Source: Trissonchulus latispiculum
Lineage: Eukaryota > Nematoda > Enoplea > Enoplida > Ironidae
Direction of reading: 5' to 3'
Length of the DNA: 64,000 nucleotides
NCBI GenBank assembly: GCA_030248195.1
Contig: JASAND010021064.1
Span: forward strand, 1-64,000
The first letter of the stretch is position 1; every line of letters begins with the position of its first letter. The position numbers and the translations under genes were made by a program. This document shows, piece after piece, positions 12,224-22,870 of the stretch. The notes below the pieces were generated by a model that saw only the letters and a program-made list of their open reading frames with translations, made no database searches and was not told the origin of the DNA.

Positions 12224-12367
12224 TTGGTAAAGTTCTTCCGATAAGCAACCAACAGTAGCTTGTAATCACTAGCTCATGTGATAACTACATACAAAAGCTG
12301 CTGGCACAAAACATAGATTACTTAAAATGTTTTTCTAACATTTTCATATTAACTAACGTTATAACAT
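12224..12367 (-). repeat. Gypsy 5' LTR
   Basis: Pairs with 8055-8198. It is followed on the minus strand by TGGCGACGAGGATG, whose ATG (12209-12207) is also the gag start, so the leader is extremely short. An in-frame ATG inside the LTR (12269) also opens the frame but is less likely to be used. Confidence 0.95.
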
Positions 12368-13285
12368 ATTGTAACAGATCACGACATAAATTACATAACC
12401 CTTTCTCAATATTTCTGTATCTAAGCCTTTTTAAATTTTATTTTTTATCTTTGTCTTCGTCGCCACATTTTTGTAAAGCGATTGTGTGTATCAGACAACT
12501 TTTAACTGAAAAGAGCAGACCCGGCCCGAAGCCCAGCCTGTTCCATTACTAGGCCCGGCCCGGTCCGGCCCGCACCCTAATTTTCTCCTACCTTGGCCCG
12601 GCCCGGCAGAATCTTCATAAAACTGTAGATACTCGCAAAGCATAGAATAAACTTATATATATTGAAAATACAAAATAATGAGCTCAACTTCAGACCTCAA
12701 ATAATTCACCCCCCGATCAAGACCCTAAGATGAATTCCTCCCACACTCCCAGTTGGCACTAGAAAACTTCCCCAATTTCAGGCTTCAACCCAACCAACTG
12801 CCCCAAAATGGCGTTCGCCGTTACTTTTATACTCGTCTAGCTAGTGCCGTAGCTAGTCACAAAAGAAATCAGCCTTATCATCCCGGTAACAATTTCAACA
12901 AATTCTTATTTAATAATTCAAGTAGAACAAGTGCGCTACCGAGCTTAGAAAGGGAAATACAATTATTATCATTATAGGCTGCGCTGTTGCGCACTTAACA
13001 CTGCACTATTCACTGCTTGATATCCTACACTGGCACAAAATGCAAACTTTAAACCATGAAAGTTTCGTATATTTTCAATATTTCTATTTCAACTTTCATA
13101 TTCATATCAGCATGAGGATCTAGATAAAGACTGGATCTACAGCTGGCAAAGCCTTGAATACTTAAGGAAGCATGGACTTGCCACTCTTTAATGGGAGTTT
13201 AGCTACGTATTTGGACATTTCAACTGCAACAGGTTAATGTGAGACCTCTGGTTGCTTTGCACCATTTTTCTAGAATTGTCCCAAG
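12368..13285. other. Gene-free; GGCCCGG-rich patch
   Basis: 12515-12612 contains several GGCCCGG/CCGGGCC words around a short spacer, a pattern like the compositionally odd ends of the elements at 24.13-24.22 and 27.28-27.40 kb. The rest is unremarkable AT-rich DNA. Short plus-strand frames show no domain. Confidence 0.4.
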
Positions 13286-13289
13286 ATTG

Positions 13290-13662
13290 TATAGTTGCAC
13301 TACATATAAGAAGAGAGCCTCTAGAGGGCCTTGGCATACCGTAACGGTGCTCCGACCACAATACGGAAATGTTCCCCAGTTTGGTAGGGGGTGGGGTAGC
13401 AAAAAGAGGACCCAGTTTGAAAGAGGGTAGCCAAAAGGGGTCGTCGTTTGGTGGGGAGGTAGGCAAAAGAAGGTCCCTGTTTGGGGGGGGTCTGCTCCAG
13501 CCCCCTCCCCACCAAAAGGAAGGGGGAGGGTATGCTTTGTCGAACAGAGCGACCCCCCTCCAAAAGGAGGAGCATTCGCGTATTGTGGACGGAGCACCGT
13601 TACGCAATGAGAAAGAAGAGAAGCCCTCTAGCCGCTTACTCTTCTTCTTCAATAGTGCAATT
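13290..13662. repeat. M3-family MITE with G-rich core
   Basis: The inverted ends include AAGAAGAG, CCCTCTAG and CCGTAACGGTGCTCCG on the left and their complements on the right, over about 70 bp. The core is a string of GGGG/CCCC words separated by AAAAGG. It shares ends and core style with 57.31-57.92 kb. At least five overlapping frames on both strands stay open here only because the core lacks TA-containing codons. Confidence 0.8.
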
Positions 13663-14162
13663 ATGGACCCTTGGATGTCCGTTTCTTAAAAGGGCTAAGG
13701 TGAAGATTTAAACGAATTATAGAGAGGCAGCGTTAACTCTACTCTACCGCACCCCTTTCTGGACCAATCTCTCGTTTTATGGATTTTTAGCGCCCATGGA
13801 ATTACATTTTGCACCATCGAGTGATATTATCTATTGTGAAGTCTAATGCAGCCAGCAACAACAGCAACAAAACTGCGTTGGCAACAAAATGTTTAGACGA
13901 TCGGATTTAACCGTATGCAAAGGCAAAAGGAGTGGGGGCAGAGAAAAGAGCACGCCTTCAGTTCATTCATGACTGTAGCGCTAATTTGCTTCCTCGGCCT
14001 CATTAGACTAATTACAGTTCAGCTAGGACAAAAGCACCGCACGCCACGCAGAGCTGGTGCTGACAGTTCTGATGCTGTAATATGTGACTAGTGACTAATT
14101 CCATTTGAATGTTGAGTCAAATGAACTGTATTCTAATTATATTTGTTGCTTCAACAGTCCAC
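13663..14162. other. Gene-free stretch
   Basis: Unique-looking AT-rich sequence before the Copia element. A CAACAGCAACAA run lies at 13856-13870. No gene recognised. Confidence 0.4.
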
Positions 14163-14167
14163 AATAG

Positions 14168-14305
14168 TGTTGGTTATTGAGGACACACTAAGCACGCACG
14201 CACTAAGAATGGCTTGTTTAATAGACAGTCGTAATGATGAGTAGAATACATAGTACTGGATCAAATACTATAAAAGCTAGATCTGGTAGACTACATTCTT
14301 CAACA
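14168..14305 (-). repeat. Copia-type 3' LTR
   Basis: 138 bp, identical by eye to 14880-15017. The purine tract sits just inside. Confidence 0.93.
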
Positions 14306-14879
14306 CTCCCCCTTAGTCAACCAGATCTCAAACCCATAGACATTTCTTCAGAACAGATCTTTCGTTAAACTGAGCTGCTCGGTTTCAACAGAAAAGACTG
14401 ATCACTGAATGTCTATCCTTTTTACAAGGCACATTGGAACTCCGTTACATTGGAACAGTTACTACCAATCAACCATTGTAGGCACTCCTACAAACATTTC
14501 CTCTCCTGTTGGGAGACTCCAGTCTGGGCCCGTCTTTTACCAACACCGACGACAGAAGAACATTTTGACTTCTGTAGCTTTGCTAAACCCAGACATCTTT
14601 GATCGGACAAATAACTGCAGTTCCCTCAAACTCAGACGGTCCTTTAGCAGTGTCTTTCATCCCAGTCTCTTGTCAGCGTCTCTTTGATACAAAGTAACCT
14701 TTGACATCCAAACTGCGTTTTATCAAAATCTATAATTTATTCCAACAGCCCCACAGTCAATACTGTCATCTTCTTTTATGAGCAAATTCGCTATAGATGC
14801 CAATCTAATGGTCCTCACCGGCTTTATATCAAGGCCACCATCAAGCTTTGCCCATTCCGCGTTTCCTGGGCCCATAACC

Positions 14880-15017
14880 TGTTGGTTATTGAGGACACAC
14901 TAAGCACGCACGCACTAAGAATGGCTTGTTTAATAGACAGTCGTAATGATGAGTAGAATACATAGTACTGGATCAAATACTATAAAAGCTAGATCTGGTA
15001 GACTACATTCTTCAACA
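14880..15017 (-). repeat. Copia-type 5' LTR
   Basis: 138 bp. It contains ATACTATAAAAG on the plus strand. The primer-binding site abuts its inner edge. Confidence 0.93.
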
Positions 15018-15101
15018 AATAGGCGTTCAAGCGACCAATCGAAACTCAGGTCCATGAGTCATAGAATAACGTTCTCTGGATACTGATGGAGCTAAGAATG
15101 G

Positions 15102-15578
15102 ATCAACAAACAAACAAACAAACAAACAAACAAACAAACAAACAAACAAACAAACAAACAAACAAACAAACAAACAAACAAACAAACAAACAAACAAACA
15201 AACAAACAAACAAACAAACAAACAAACAAACAAACAAACAAACAAACAAACAAACAAACAAACAAACAAACAAACAAACAAACAAACAAACAAACAAACA
15301 AACAAACAAACAAACAAACAAACAAACAAACAAACAAACAAACAAAAAAACAAACAAACAAACAAACAAACAAACAAACAAACAAACAAACAAACAAACA
15401 AACAAACAAACAAACAAACAAACAAACAAACAAACAAACAAACAAACAAACAAACAAACAAACAAACAAACAAACAAACAAACAAACAAACAAACAAACA
15501 AACAAACAAACAAACAAACAAACAAACAAACAAACAAACAAACAAACAAACAAACAAACAAACAAACAAACAAACAAA
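15102..15578. repeat. (AAAC)n microsatellite, about 119 units
   Basis: About 477 bp of perfect tetranucleotide with one visible interruption (an AAAAAAA run at about 15344-15350). It keeps frames open on both strands, giving artificial TNKQ and CLFV repeats, which I do not annotate as proteins. Confidence 0.99.
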
Positions 15579-15789
15579 TGAACAACCCGATTTGGTTCCG
15601 GGTCCAAATTCTGGAACTGAATTGTCTGTCATATCCGGCCGGACCAGTCCAACCCGGAATCCAGGTAACAGTCGCATAGAGCGAACCTTGGGCCGTCATG
15701 CAAAAATATTTAGACATTTTTAGAGTCTACAATAACGAAGGTAAGCTGAAGCCCTGCTGTAGCTTGAGTTTTTGACTTAAAACTATTTT

Positions 15790-15960
15790 GACTTAAGGTG
15801 GTGGTATCCTTTTGTGCAGTGCTGCAATTTCTTGAAACACTGTAACTTTCGCAATTTTGGGAATTGGAAAGAGCTTCATACATAGTTTTAAAGCTTATTA
15901 GCTGGTCATTTACATGAGCTTACGAAACTGGCAAAATTAGAATTAAATTGCCGAAATTCT
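15790..15960 (+). repeat. R2 repeat copy
   Basis: Begins TTAAGGTGGTGGTATCC and matches 1377-1510 over about 150 bp with scattered changes. The inverse copy is at 45.18-45.36 kb. Confidence 0.75.
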
Positions 15961-17100
15961 CTGACCGCCTCCTTCACCTAAAGAGCTGGGTTCATACGTC
16001 ACAGATGAGTGACGTATGACGATTCACAATACACGAAACGCACTACACGAAAGGAAGCCGCAAGCTCCGCCCTCTGCACTTCACGCACACATAATTGACA
16101 GGTCTTCCCCGAACTCCAAAATTTCCCAAAATTTGATCTCAGTCGTGGTTGAGCTGCCCTACGAAGTGGTTGTGACTTTTGACCGCTTTGCGCCTTTACT
16201 CTGTCAGTGAAACTTACGACCGAGGGCCCTGTACGGGACAGATCGGTCTTCACGTGGTTTTCTTGTTCAGAGGTCAGGAAGGACCTAATCTGCTTTTACT
16301 GTGTTTGCGGGGCCAGCCACGACTCGAGTGTTATTTCTTGCACCATTTCGCGCCATATCCTATTTTATGTGGTTTCACCTTTCCCATCAGTTTTTTTTAC
16401 GGATGGCCTTGTCAGTGGACCAGACACCGCATCCTTGGGCGGAGAAGCATCGAGGTAGCTAGATTTGTGAGTTTGTGAACAGAGTTTAAAGAGTAATGAG
16501 TGAACTGATATTTTCAAAGAACCTACTAAAACATTAGGAGGGACAGATGTTTTTAACGGTTTATGTAGTTGTTTTCTGATGTACCTCCATCCGACCACTG
16601 TTTTATTTGTGTGAGGTATGTAAGTTAGTAGCTAAGATAATTGTTCTGTAATTAATTGTAATAATTGATATAGGTTCATTGAAATGATAATTTAACCATA
16701 TTCTCCTTCTTGGGCTTATCCTGCGTCAGAGCAAGAGGATTCAGGCTTAGATAGGAATTATAATACAGTAGGTATTGTCGGAATAGGAAAAAGGAGTATA
16801 AACCAGTTATACCAGTCTGATATCTAAGGATTGACCCCTAGTGTTTGTCTTTGTACAATTAGGAAACTGCAAGTTCCACAGAGATCTGTGATTAACTTGA
16901 GACGAAGGGAATATAAAATCAGGGGAAGAATGTGGCAAACATTAGACTTTCAGAAAAGGCTTACAACAGTAAGTCGACAGTGATTGAGACTCATTCTTGG
17001 TTTCTTGGTTGTGATTTTACTCGTAGCGTTGAGGTCTTGTTCAAGTTGTGCGCATTCGAATTAAGTTTCCGTCCTTTACAAGTCTGCAGTCAGTCTGAAT
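15961..17100. other. Gene-free; richer-GC block at 16.03-16.47 kb
   Basis: 16030-16470 has higher GC and several overlapping open frames on both strands (up to 99 codons), unlike its AT-rich surroundings. One plus frame holds closely spaced cysteines (CFYCVCG). There is a CCCATCAG acceptor-like site at 16382-16389. This could be a promoter/first-exon region or an old insertion; I cannot decide and call no CDS. Confidence 0.3.
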
Positions 17101-17420
17101 ACCGTACGGTCGGTGGTAGCCGTAGTATAACGTGGGGGAAGGGGGGGGGGGTGCAGACCCCCCAGACCGATGAGGTAATACCCTTTCAGCGAGAAGGAAA
17201 AATGCAGACCCTCTCAGCGATTTTTACTAAAAGTTTTACAATTTGTAGCAAATTTTCCAATAAATAAATTTCCTGAAACCGCTAAAAATTGTCATTTTCA
17301 CTGATTTTGTCAAAGGTGTATAATAGAAATTTGCAATTTTTGCAAATTTTCGAGTACCCCCCTAAAATTTTGAAACCTTCTACGGGTAGACCCCTCGTCA
17401 GAACCGGTTAGACTGTGGAC
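17101..17420. repeat. Repeat family G (G-rich end plus GCGATTTTT body)
   Basis: Contains a G homopolymer run (17138-17150), GCAGACCCCCC, TTTCAGCGAGAAGG and GCGATTTTTACTAAA. Related sequence occurs at 22.43-22.62 and 26.45-26.79 kb. Probably a non-autonomous element; ends not defined. Confidence 0.6.
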
Positions 17421-17895
17421 TCCCCCGATTTGTACCCTGTATGGTTGTATCCTCCAGTTCCTTGGAGAAGGAGGGTCCTATACAATTATTTTTCTTAGGC
17501 CATGCATCCTTCACTACCGCAAGCTGTCTGGCTTATTTTCAAAACAATCCTGACATTCTGGACAAATAGGACGAGCGGAATCGTACTCGAATCAGCAATT
17601 TTCGGAAAAGTGTAACCTATTCCAGAGAAGTCGTGTTTGAAAAGAACCAGGAACACAATAATTTAGTCATTAATTGATTATGATTAGTAAGGGATAAATA
17701 ACCGTTTATTATTAAAATAACGGGAAACCAAAATACATGACTAATAATAATAATTAAAATTTATTTTTTTAGGATCCTGCATGCACTTGAACTAATCATT
17801 AATTAACAATGATTTATGATTAATTAATATCTTATCCGTCAAATCTTTAAAGAAATGTATACAGATTCTATATAAAATCTATATATAAATATAAA

Positions 17896-17951
17896 TTCTA
17901 TATAGAATAAATAAATAAATAAATAAATAAATAAATTAAATAAATAAATAA

Positions 17952-18003
<52 letters not shown>
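17896..18003. repeat. (AAAT)n and (AT)n microsatellite
   Basis: Tandem AATA units to about 17956, then about 23 AT units to 18002. No gene in 17.42-18.50 kb. Confidence 0.97.
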
Positions 18004-18009
<6 letters not shown>

Positions 18010-18501
18010 TTCTAGCAGGCGGAGGTAGAGTTTATAACCCCGTTTTACAAGAATTTGTTATTGTCTACTTTAATGAGCATACAGTACCAAGCATACAAAA
18101 TACATTCAGCACACTTATCGTACGTCCATGTACTTATTGCAAGTTTCATTAAAAGCTATAACCTAAGTCCTAGCTTGCGGGAACTGCCTGAGTTTTAACA
18201 TTGGTCATTTTCCAGTTAAATGTTAGTCGTTAAATGTTCATTGGTAAAGAGTTAGCTAAAAATTCTAGTTAAACGTGTTTCAACGTGTTAAATTCAGTTG
18301 AACTAGAGCCGTTTAAAGAAAAATTTTCACCGTTAATGACAAGCTTAAACGAGAAAAGATTTAATTTAACTATACTCAAGTCTAGTCTACTAGTTCGCGC
18401 ATAACCACATGCTTTGCTTTAAAGCAACAGCATGGTGTCAAATTTACTGCAATCGCTTTTTTCAGAATATCTTGCTGAAAAGGTCTGGCATTTCAGGCAA
18501 A

Positions 18502-18762
18502 CTAAGACTTGAGAACTAAGTAGGTTTCACGTTTATCCATTCCAAGATTTTCGATTAGGTCCCCTGGATTTATAGGGCAACAGAAGTCCAACTCCTGGAA
18601 ATAGCTGTCCCACTTTGGACCCTGCCCGCTGCTGTAGGCAAAGTTGGTCGGACGATCCAGCATGTCTTCGCCGGATTTGCCGAAATTTGGGATCCAACTA
18701 GGCTGAGCTAAGTCCAACAGAATTGTTGTGACAGCCAAAAATAATATCGTCGAGAGCATCAT
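18502..18762 (-). CDS. Small secreted protein precursor, 86 aa, unknown family
   Basis: ATG at 18762 to the stop at 18502. A signal peptide is clear: MMLSTILFLAVTTILLDLA is hydrophobic, with a likely cut near residue 19. The mature part is about 65 residues and acidic/aromatic. It has a CC pair in DFCCPINPGD (about residues 59-68) and a late basic doublet in MDKRETYLVLKS that could release a short C-terminal peptide. No AATAAA was found close downstream. Upstream on the minus strand, TGATTTTTGTTTAG is a good 3' splice site before the 5' untranslated part, so a non-coding first exon is plausible. No repeat family covers it. The family is not recognised; the call rests on the signal peptide and the uninterrupted short frame. 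Confidence 0.55.
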   Translation of the reverse strand: MMLSTILFLAVTTILLDLAQPSWIPNFGKSGEDMLDRPTNFAYSSGQGPKWDSYFQELDFCCPINPGDLIENLGMDKRETYLVLKS

Positions 18763-19319
18763 AGGTCAAGGTTGAAATCAGGTCATTCAGGAATCAAACT
18801 GATCAGTAGCAGTCTAAAAATGGCGAGATCTAAACAAAAATCAATCAAACAGTCAATCAATCAATCAATTAATTATCTGTGGTATGCTGCGTTCACTTTG
18901 TTTTCTGGCTGTGTTAAGTTAACCCAGAAATACGTGTAACCCAGAAATATGGAAAAGTGGTTTAAGGGTTCTTAGTAGTTAGTTGAGATCGACTCTGCAT
19001 TTCTAACTTCTTACTTAAATGGTCGAGCAATCACGGCATGCGTCGGAGACAAGCGTCACACTCTTAGTTATCAGGTTGGTATCATGATCTGCATGACAAC
19101 AATTATCTCCTTCGACTGAGCTCACAGTGCATATCTGTGTCAGCTGACGTGTCGTAGCTGGTAAGCTGAAGATCAGAGTTTAGACTAGCATAGATTGTGT
19201 GATGATTTTGAAACTGTAGCATCGCAATTCATGTGCCAAGACACACTGACTGCCAATGATTCGCAGTTACTGCTCTGCTTCATCAGAGGTTCACGTGAAC
19301 ACCGAAAGTTTGAATTAGT
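18763..19319. other. Gene-free; M1 fragment at 19.05-19.14 kb
   Basis: 19045-19140 carries pieces of the M1 terminal motif (ACAAGCGTCACACTC and the TTATCAGG region). A GATCAATCAATC-type short repeat lies near 18845. Nothing else is visible. Confidence 0.4.
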
Positions 19320-19710
19320 GTTGGCTTAGCTTAGCTTAGCTCAGCTTAGCCCAATTAGCTCAAAGTGCGGGGCGTTCTACTTAAGACCCGAAGCTCGGTG
19401 GTTTTGGGCACTTTTCGTCGCCACTTTCAGTCCGAGGAGCCGCCCTTAGACCAATGATTTGAGGACCCGACCTGCAATTCCGGGAAATTCGAGGCCGAGT
19501 TTAAAATAAACAAGGGGAGTATGTTAAAGACCAGAAATTCATATGAACTCTCCGAAAAGGTTGGAAGTAGCGTTGTAAAGTAGTCTAGTCACACTGTCCG
19601 TGGATGTGGCTTAGCGGTAGCACGTTCTACTCAAGACACAAAGCTCAGTAGTTCGATGGACACTTTTCTTCACATCTTTTAATCCTGATTTCAACCTTTC
19701 ACAATAGAAC
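19320..19710 (+). repeat. Two SINE-A copies in tandem
   Basis: 19352-19440 is a decayed head (GAAGCTCGGTGGTT). 19598-19710 is a better copy, starting GTCCGTGGATGTGGC and ending TTTCAACCTTTCAC, with a shortened B-box. Between them, 19436-19500 matches (inverted) part of 58.25-58.33 kb. Confidence 0.7.
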
Positions 19711-20789
19711 GACTCGTGGACAAGACGTTAGCCAAATCAACCTTACATAAAAAAGCTGTCAAACCCATAAGAATCAACCTGTGAAAGGCAAGAGGCAGGT
19801 TTAAATAATTTATGAATATGCTTCTAGTTGCTGTGCAGTTTTGGCAAGCTTTTTCAAGATCAAGAGTACATAATAAATAAGAGTATACAGCAAAGTTGTG
19901 TCAGTCAAACAAATGTTGGGCTTATAGGTGACAGCTGCTGGTTTTGATACAGTGGCAGCCTGGCGCACATGCTAACACTTTGTTTAAACTATCACAATAT
20001 TCAGGTCAGGTCCAAGGAATGCCGAACTAAGACATAATTTAAACGTCATTCTAGAGGATAGGGCAGAATCTGTTTTCGTAGTCCGGCCTTTCCGGCCTGT
20101 TCGTCTCAACTGTTCACATTTCAAAATCTTTTTATTGGAGAAAACATAAAAAGAAGATACGAAACTATTCCTAAACAGAACTGAATAGCTGCAAAATGTA
20201 ATATAATTCCAAGATTAGTTGGAAATTTAAGTTTTAAGTAAGCTGTCTTGCAGTCAGTTGGAAGTAACAAACCGTTACTTAGTCCGTACCTAGGGCAATT
20301 CTCGGACCTGAGGCAAAATATTGTGTCGCACTGTTGAGTTCATTGAATATTAAGTCAGTTAAATTAATATTCACACTGAAATTTGACGTCACAATTTATT
20401 CCTGACTGCTGCCATTGAGACAATTAGCGGTTTCAGGCATAGCAAAAAGTAGCTGGAGCATTACATTGTCCAAGTCACCCTTAATTACATTGCTTCCGCT
20501 TCAGAAGTTGAATGATGCCGCAAATAACCGCCTGACTTTAAGTAATCTTTTTTCCAAAGTGCTTCAAAGAAAATGCTGTGGAACCTTTGACCATTGACGT
20601 AATTATGGGGTGCAATAAACTCTTAACTTTTGACAAAAGTAGCTGAGAAAATTTATCACCCTTGAAAAAAATTGGGAAATGGTAAATAAATAATAGAAAT
20701 AAAAAACCTATAAATAAATTGTCCTCACTGCTATCCATGTTACAAGCAGTTCAGAATAATTTAGCCAACATTGTTTTGTAGCGCTTCTA
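19711..20789. other. Gene-free stretch
   Basis: 19818-19850 contains the dispersed M1 end motif (CAAGAGTACATAATAAATAA). No gene is supported. A minus frame near 20.6-20.7 kb has one hydrophobic run but no other support. Confidence 0.4.
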
Positions 20790-21006
20790 CCAGGGCTGGC
20801 GGATCAGGAAGAAACCAAGGACAAGCCCGAACGGGAGGCGTCAGGCACCCTCGTACCCACGAAACCAGGACCTAGAAGAGAGAAGGGAAGAGGGAGGTTC
20901 AGCTTTTCACTCACCATTGAAAGTAAAGAATTGGTCCCGCAGGGGATCGAACCACGGCCCTTCTGCTCTAGAGTCAGACATGCTAAACCACTACACCACG
21001 GGACCA
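20790..21006 (-). repeat. tRNA-derived SINE, family B (best copy)
   Basis: The head, 21005-20933 on the minus strand, is exactly 73 nt and still folds as a tRNA: a perfect 7-bp acceptor stem (GGTCCCG/CGGGACC), a D arm, an anticodon stem TCTG/CAGA with a 7-nt loop whose middle reads CTA, and the B-box GGTTCGATCCC. A body follows (AATTCTTTACTTTCAATGG..., CTGAACCTCCCTCTT..., GGTCCTGGTTTCGTGGG). The body recurs at 22.68-22.87 kb, so this is a SINE rather than a host tRNA gene. Pol III transcription is plausible from the intact A- and B-boxes. Confidence 0.85.
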
Positions 21007-21026
21007 TCAGCTGAACTCCCATTGCA

Positions 21027-21063
21027 GGCTTATCAATCTTTCCTATGCCTGCTTCCCTTACAG
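21027..21063. repeat. Short dispersed element, copy 2 of 3
   Basis: 37 bp starting GGCTTATCAATC and ending CTTCCCTTACAG, nearly identical to 7368-7406 and, inverted, to 36.83-36.87 kb. Confidence 0.8.
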
Positions 21064-22429
21064 TTTTGCTATTCTGAGAGCGCGCTTCAGAAAAGCTTGT
21101 ATCTGGGATATTTGACCAGGTGAAATCTTTTCTGGCGAGGAGGGATGCTTCAATTTGATTAAAATATCTGATTAAATCATTTATTTGGCTTATAACTTTG
21201 AGACAAAATCATCCAATCAAAGCTCATAATTTCATAGCAGTCTGTCTACACCAAATTTGCCTTGTCCTAACCTTGCCCAAACTTTGCATACCCCTTACCT
21301 CTGACGGTGGTAAGTGCTTGTACCTTATATGTCCCTTATCTCGACTGGGGAGAAGCTTGGACCTTTATGCCTCCCTTGTTACCTGTGATCAAGGAAATAA
21401 GGTAACCGCGGGTTAGCAGGCGGATCCACGAAGGAAACAAGGCATTAATCACTGAGGAATATGAAAAACACCTGCCTACAGTCACTAAGGCAAAACCTTT
21501 GTCCGAAACAAGAGAGAGCCAATGGGCGCGGTTATTTTATTATATTATATTGTTAATCTTTTAGTCGGAACTTCCCTTCAGGTTCAAAGCTTATTTATTA
21601 AAAATGATTGTCATCATTGTTGCTAAAAATAACAGGAATAATGACTGTCTTTTCAGGACATCAAGAAGTGAATCGAATTAGTAGCAAACCTGAACAAGAG
21701 ACGTCTTGATGATTATTGAGACGAACAGAAGTTAGACAATGCAAGGCTAATGCACTTTTTTGCTTTGATTCAGATAGTCAAGTTCCTTCAAAGAATGACC
21801 TAACGTTTGCTGGCTCAAGAGTACATAATGATAAGAGTATGACACTAGGCATATTAGATATTTCGTCTTGTAATCCTACTTGTCCTACCATGTTACAGAT
21901 TCAGTTTCAATTGGTGGATGACTAAAATGACTGAACGCCAGAATTTAGCTTCGAAGTTTGCCAATAGTTGGCAAATGTCAAAATAAGCCTTATCCCAAAC
22001 AGTTACCTATGGAGATAATCGTATGCACGAAAAGGATTGGGTTACCAAGGATTGAGTCACTGTTAACTCGAGAGTGATAGGCCGATAGAGTCACACTGCT
22101 GAATCAAAAGTTACATCAATGGTTCAAATTAAAATTACAGTCTCTACCTAGGATATGTCGTGGGCAGCTGTAATTATATCCTTGGGCAAAATTGGCACAC
22201 TTCTTGGTCCAAGATTTATAATTTGCTAGCAGTCAAAGGTGGGAATTTTGTTTCAAACTTGTCAAGCCAAAAGTGGGTAAGGAAATCGGGTACTACTATG
22301 TCTTAAATTCTGGTCCAACGTTTGAAAAAACATTGTAACCTGACCAAGCCATGTCAGAAGAACCGCATGCGTACAATCGAATTACTGAATTACAAGATTA
22401 CAAGATTCCGAGAGCACTGCAGCGAGGGT
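21064..22429. other. Gene-free stretch
   Basis: 21410-21500 resembles 5110-5210 (AAGGCATTAATCA then CACCTGCCT), an undefined repeat. 21805-21845 carries the M1 end motif. No gene recognised. Confidence 0.4.
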
Positions 22430-22620
22430 TAACCTCCCCTCCTGCCTCAGCGATTTTTACCAAAGATTTGGTAAAAACAAACATTTTCAGCGAATTTTGG
22501 CATTTTTATTTTTTGTAGGTATGTATTTTTCTGAAAAATCGCTAAATATCTTCGTTGCAAGCTTTTTGGCCAAAAATACCAAGATTCACATTTTCTTAAC
22601 ATTGGGGTTGACCTCATGAA
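22430..22620. repeat. Repeat family G, partial copy
   Basis: Shares GCGATTTTTACCAAAG and GAAAAATCGCTAAA with 17.1-17.4 and 26.5-26.8 kb. Confidence 0.55.
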
Positions 22621-22673
22621 AAAATTGGAAGTTTTCTAGGAAGGGAAACATGCCTGAGACAAATTGCAGTGCA

Positions 22674-22870
22674 GCTTGTATCTCGGTGGTGTAGTGGTAA
22701 AGCACATCTGACTGCAGTCCGGAAGGACAGTGGTTCGATTCTTTACTTTCAATCCTGAGTGAAAAGCTGAACTTCCCTCTTTCCCTCTCTGTCCTGTTAG
22801 TCCTGGTTTCATGGGCACTTCTTGGACTAGAAGCCATATCAAAGCTTCATTCTGGAGGTTTCTGACTTTT
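22674..22870 (+). repeat. tRNA-derived SINE, family B
   Basis: Head GGTGGTGTAGTGGTAAAGC... with GTGGTTCGATTC, then the same body as 20.79-21.01 kb (TTTACTTTCAATCC, CTGAACTTCCCTC, TCCTGGTTTCATGGGCAC). The last bases of the tRNA-like part are deleted. Confidence 0.85.

Larger units (their letters stand above)
8055..12367 (-). mobile_element. Gypsy (Metaviridae-type) LTR retrotransposon, full length, inactive
   Basis: A complete element on the minus strand: 144-bp LTRs at both ends, flanking 5-bp duplication ATTGT (8050-8054 and 12368-12372), primer-binding-type sequence TGGCGACGAGGATG inside the 5' LTR, and purine tract GAAGGGAGGAA before the 3' LTR. The LTRs differ at four positions, all transitions, so the insertion is fairly old. 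Gag, protease, RT, RNase H and integrase are all recognisable and in Gypsy order (integrase last). Two frameshifts and two nonsense codons make this copy non-coding. The LTRs are short for the group. Confidence 0.97.
14168..15017 (-). mobile_element. Short non-autonomous Copia element (TRIM-like), very young
   Basis: Two 138-bp LTRs (TGTTG...CAACA) that I read as identical flank only 574 bp of internal DNA. A perfect 5-bp duplication AATAG sits outside (14163-14167 and 15018-15022). On the minus strand the 5' LTR (15017-14880) is followed directly by GGTTATGGGCCCAGG (14879-14865), the initiator-tRNA-fragment primer site known from Copia-type elements. The 3' LTR is preceded by the purine tract AAGGGGGAG (14314-14306). 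No gag, RT or integrase is visible, so it must be moved by another element's proteins. Identical LTRs indicate recent insertion. Confidence 0.93.

Noticed and set aside
13203..13711. Six overlapping frames of 60-150 codons on both strands
   Set aside because: They lie in the G/C homopolymer core of an M3 MITE, which lacks stop triplets by composition.
15027..15717. Long frames on both strands encoding TNKQ or CLFV repeats
   Set aside because: They are translations of the AAAC microsatellite and have no independent coding support.
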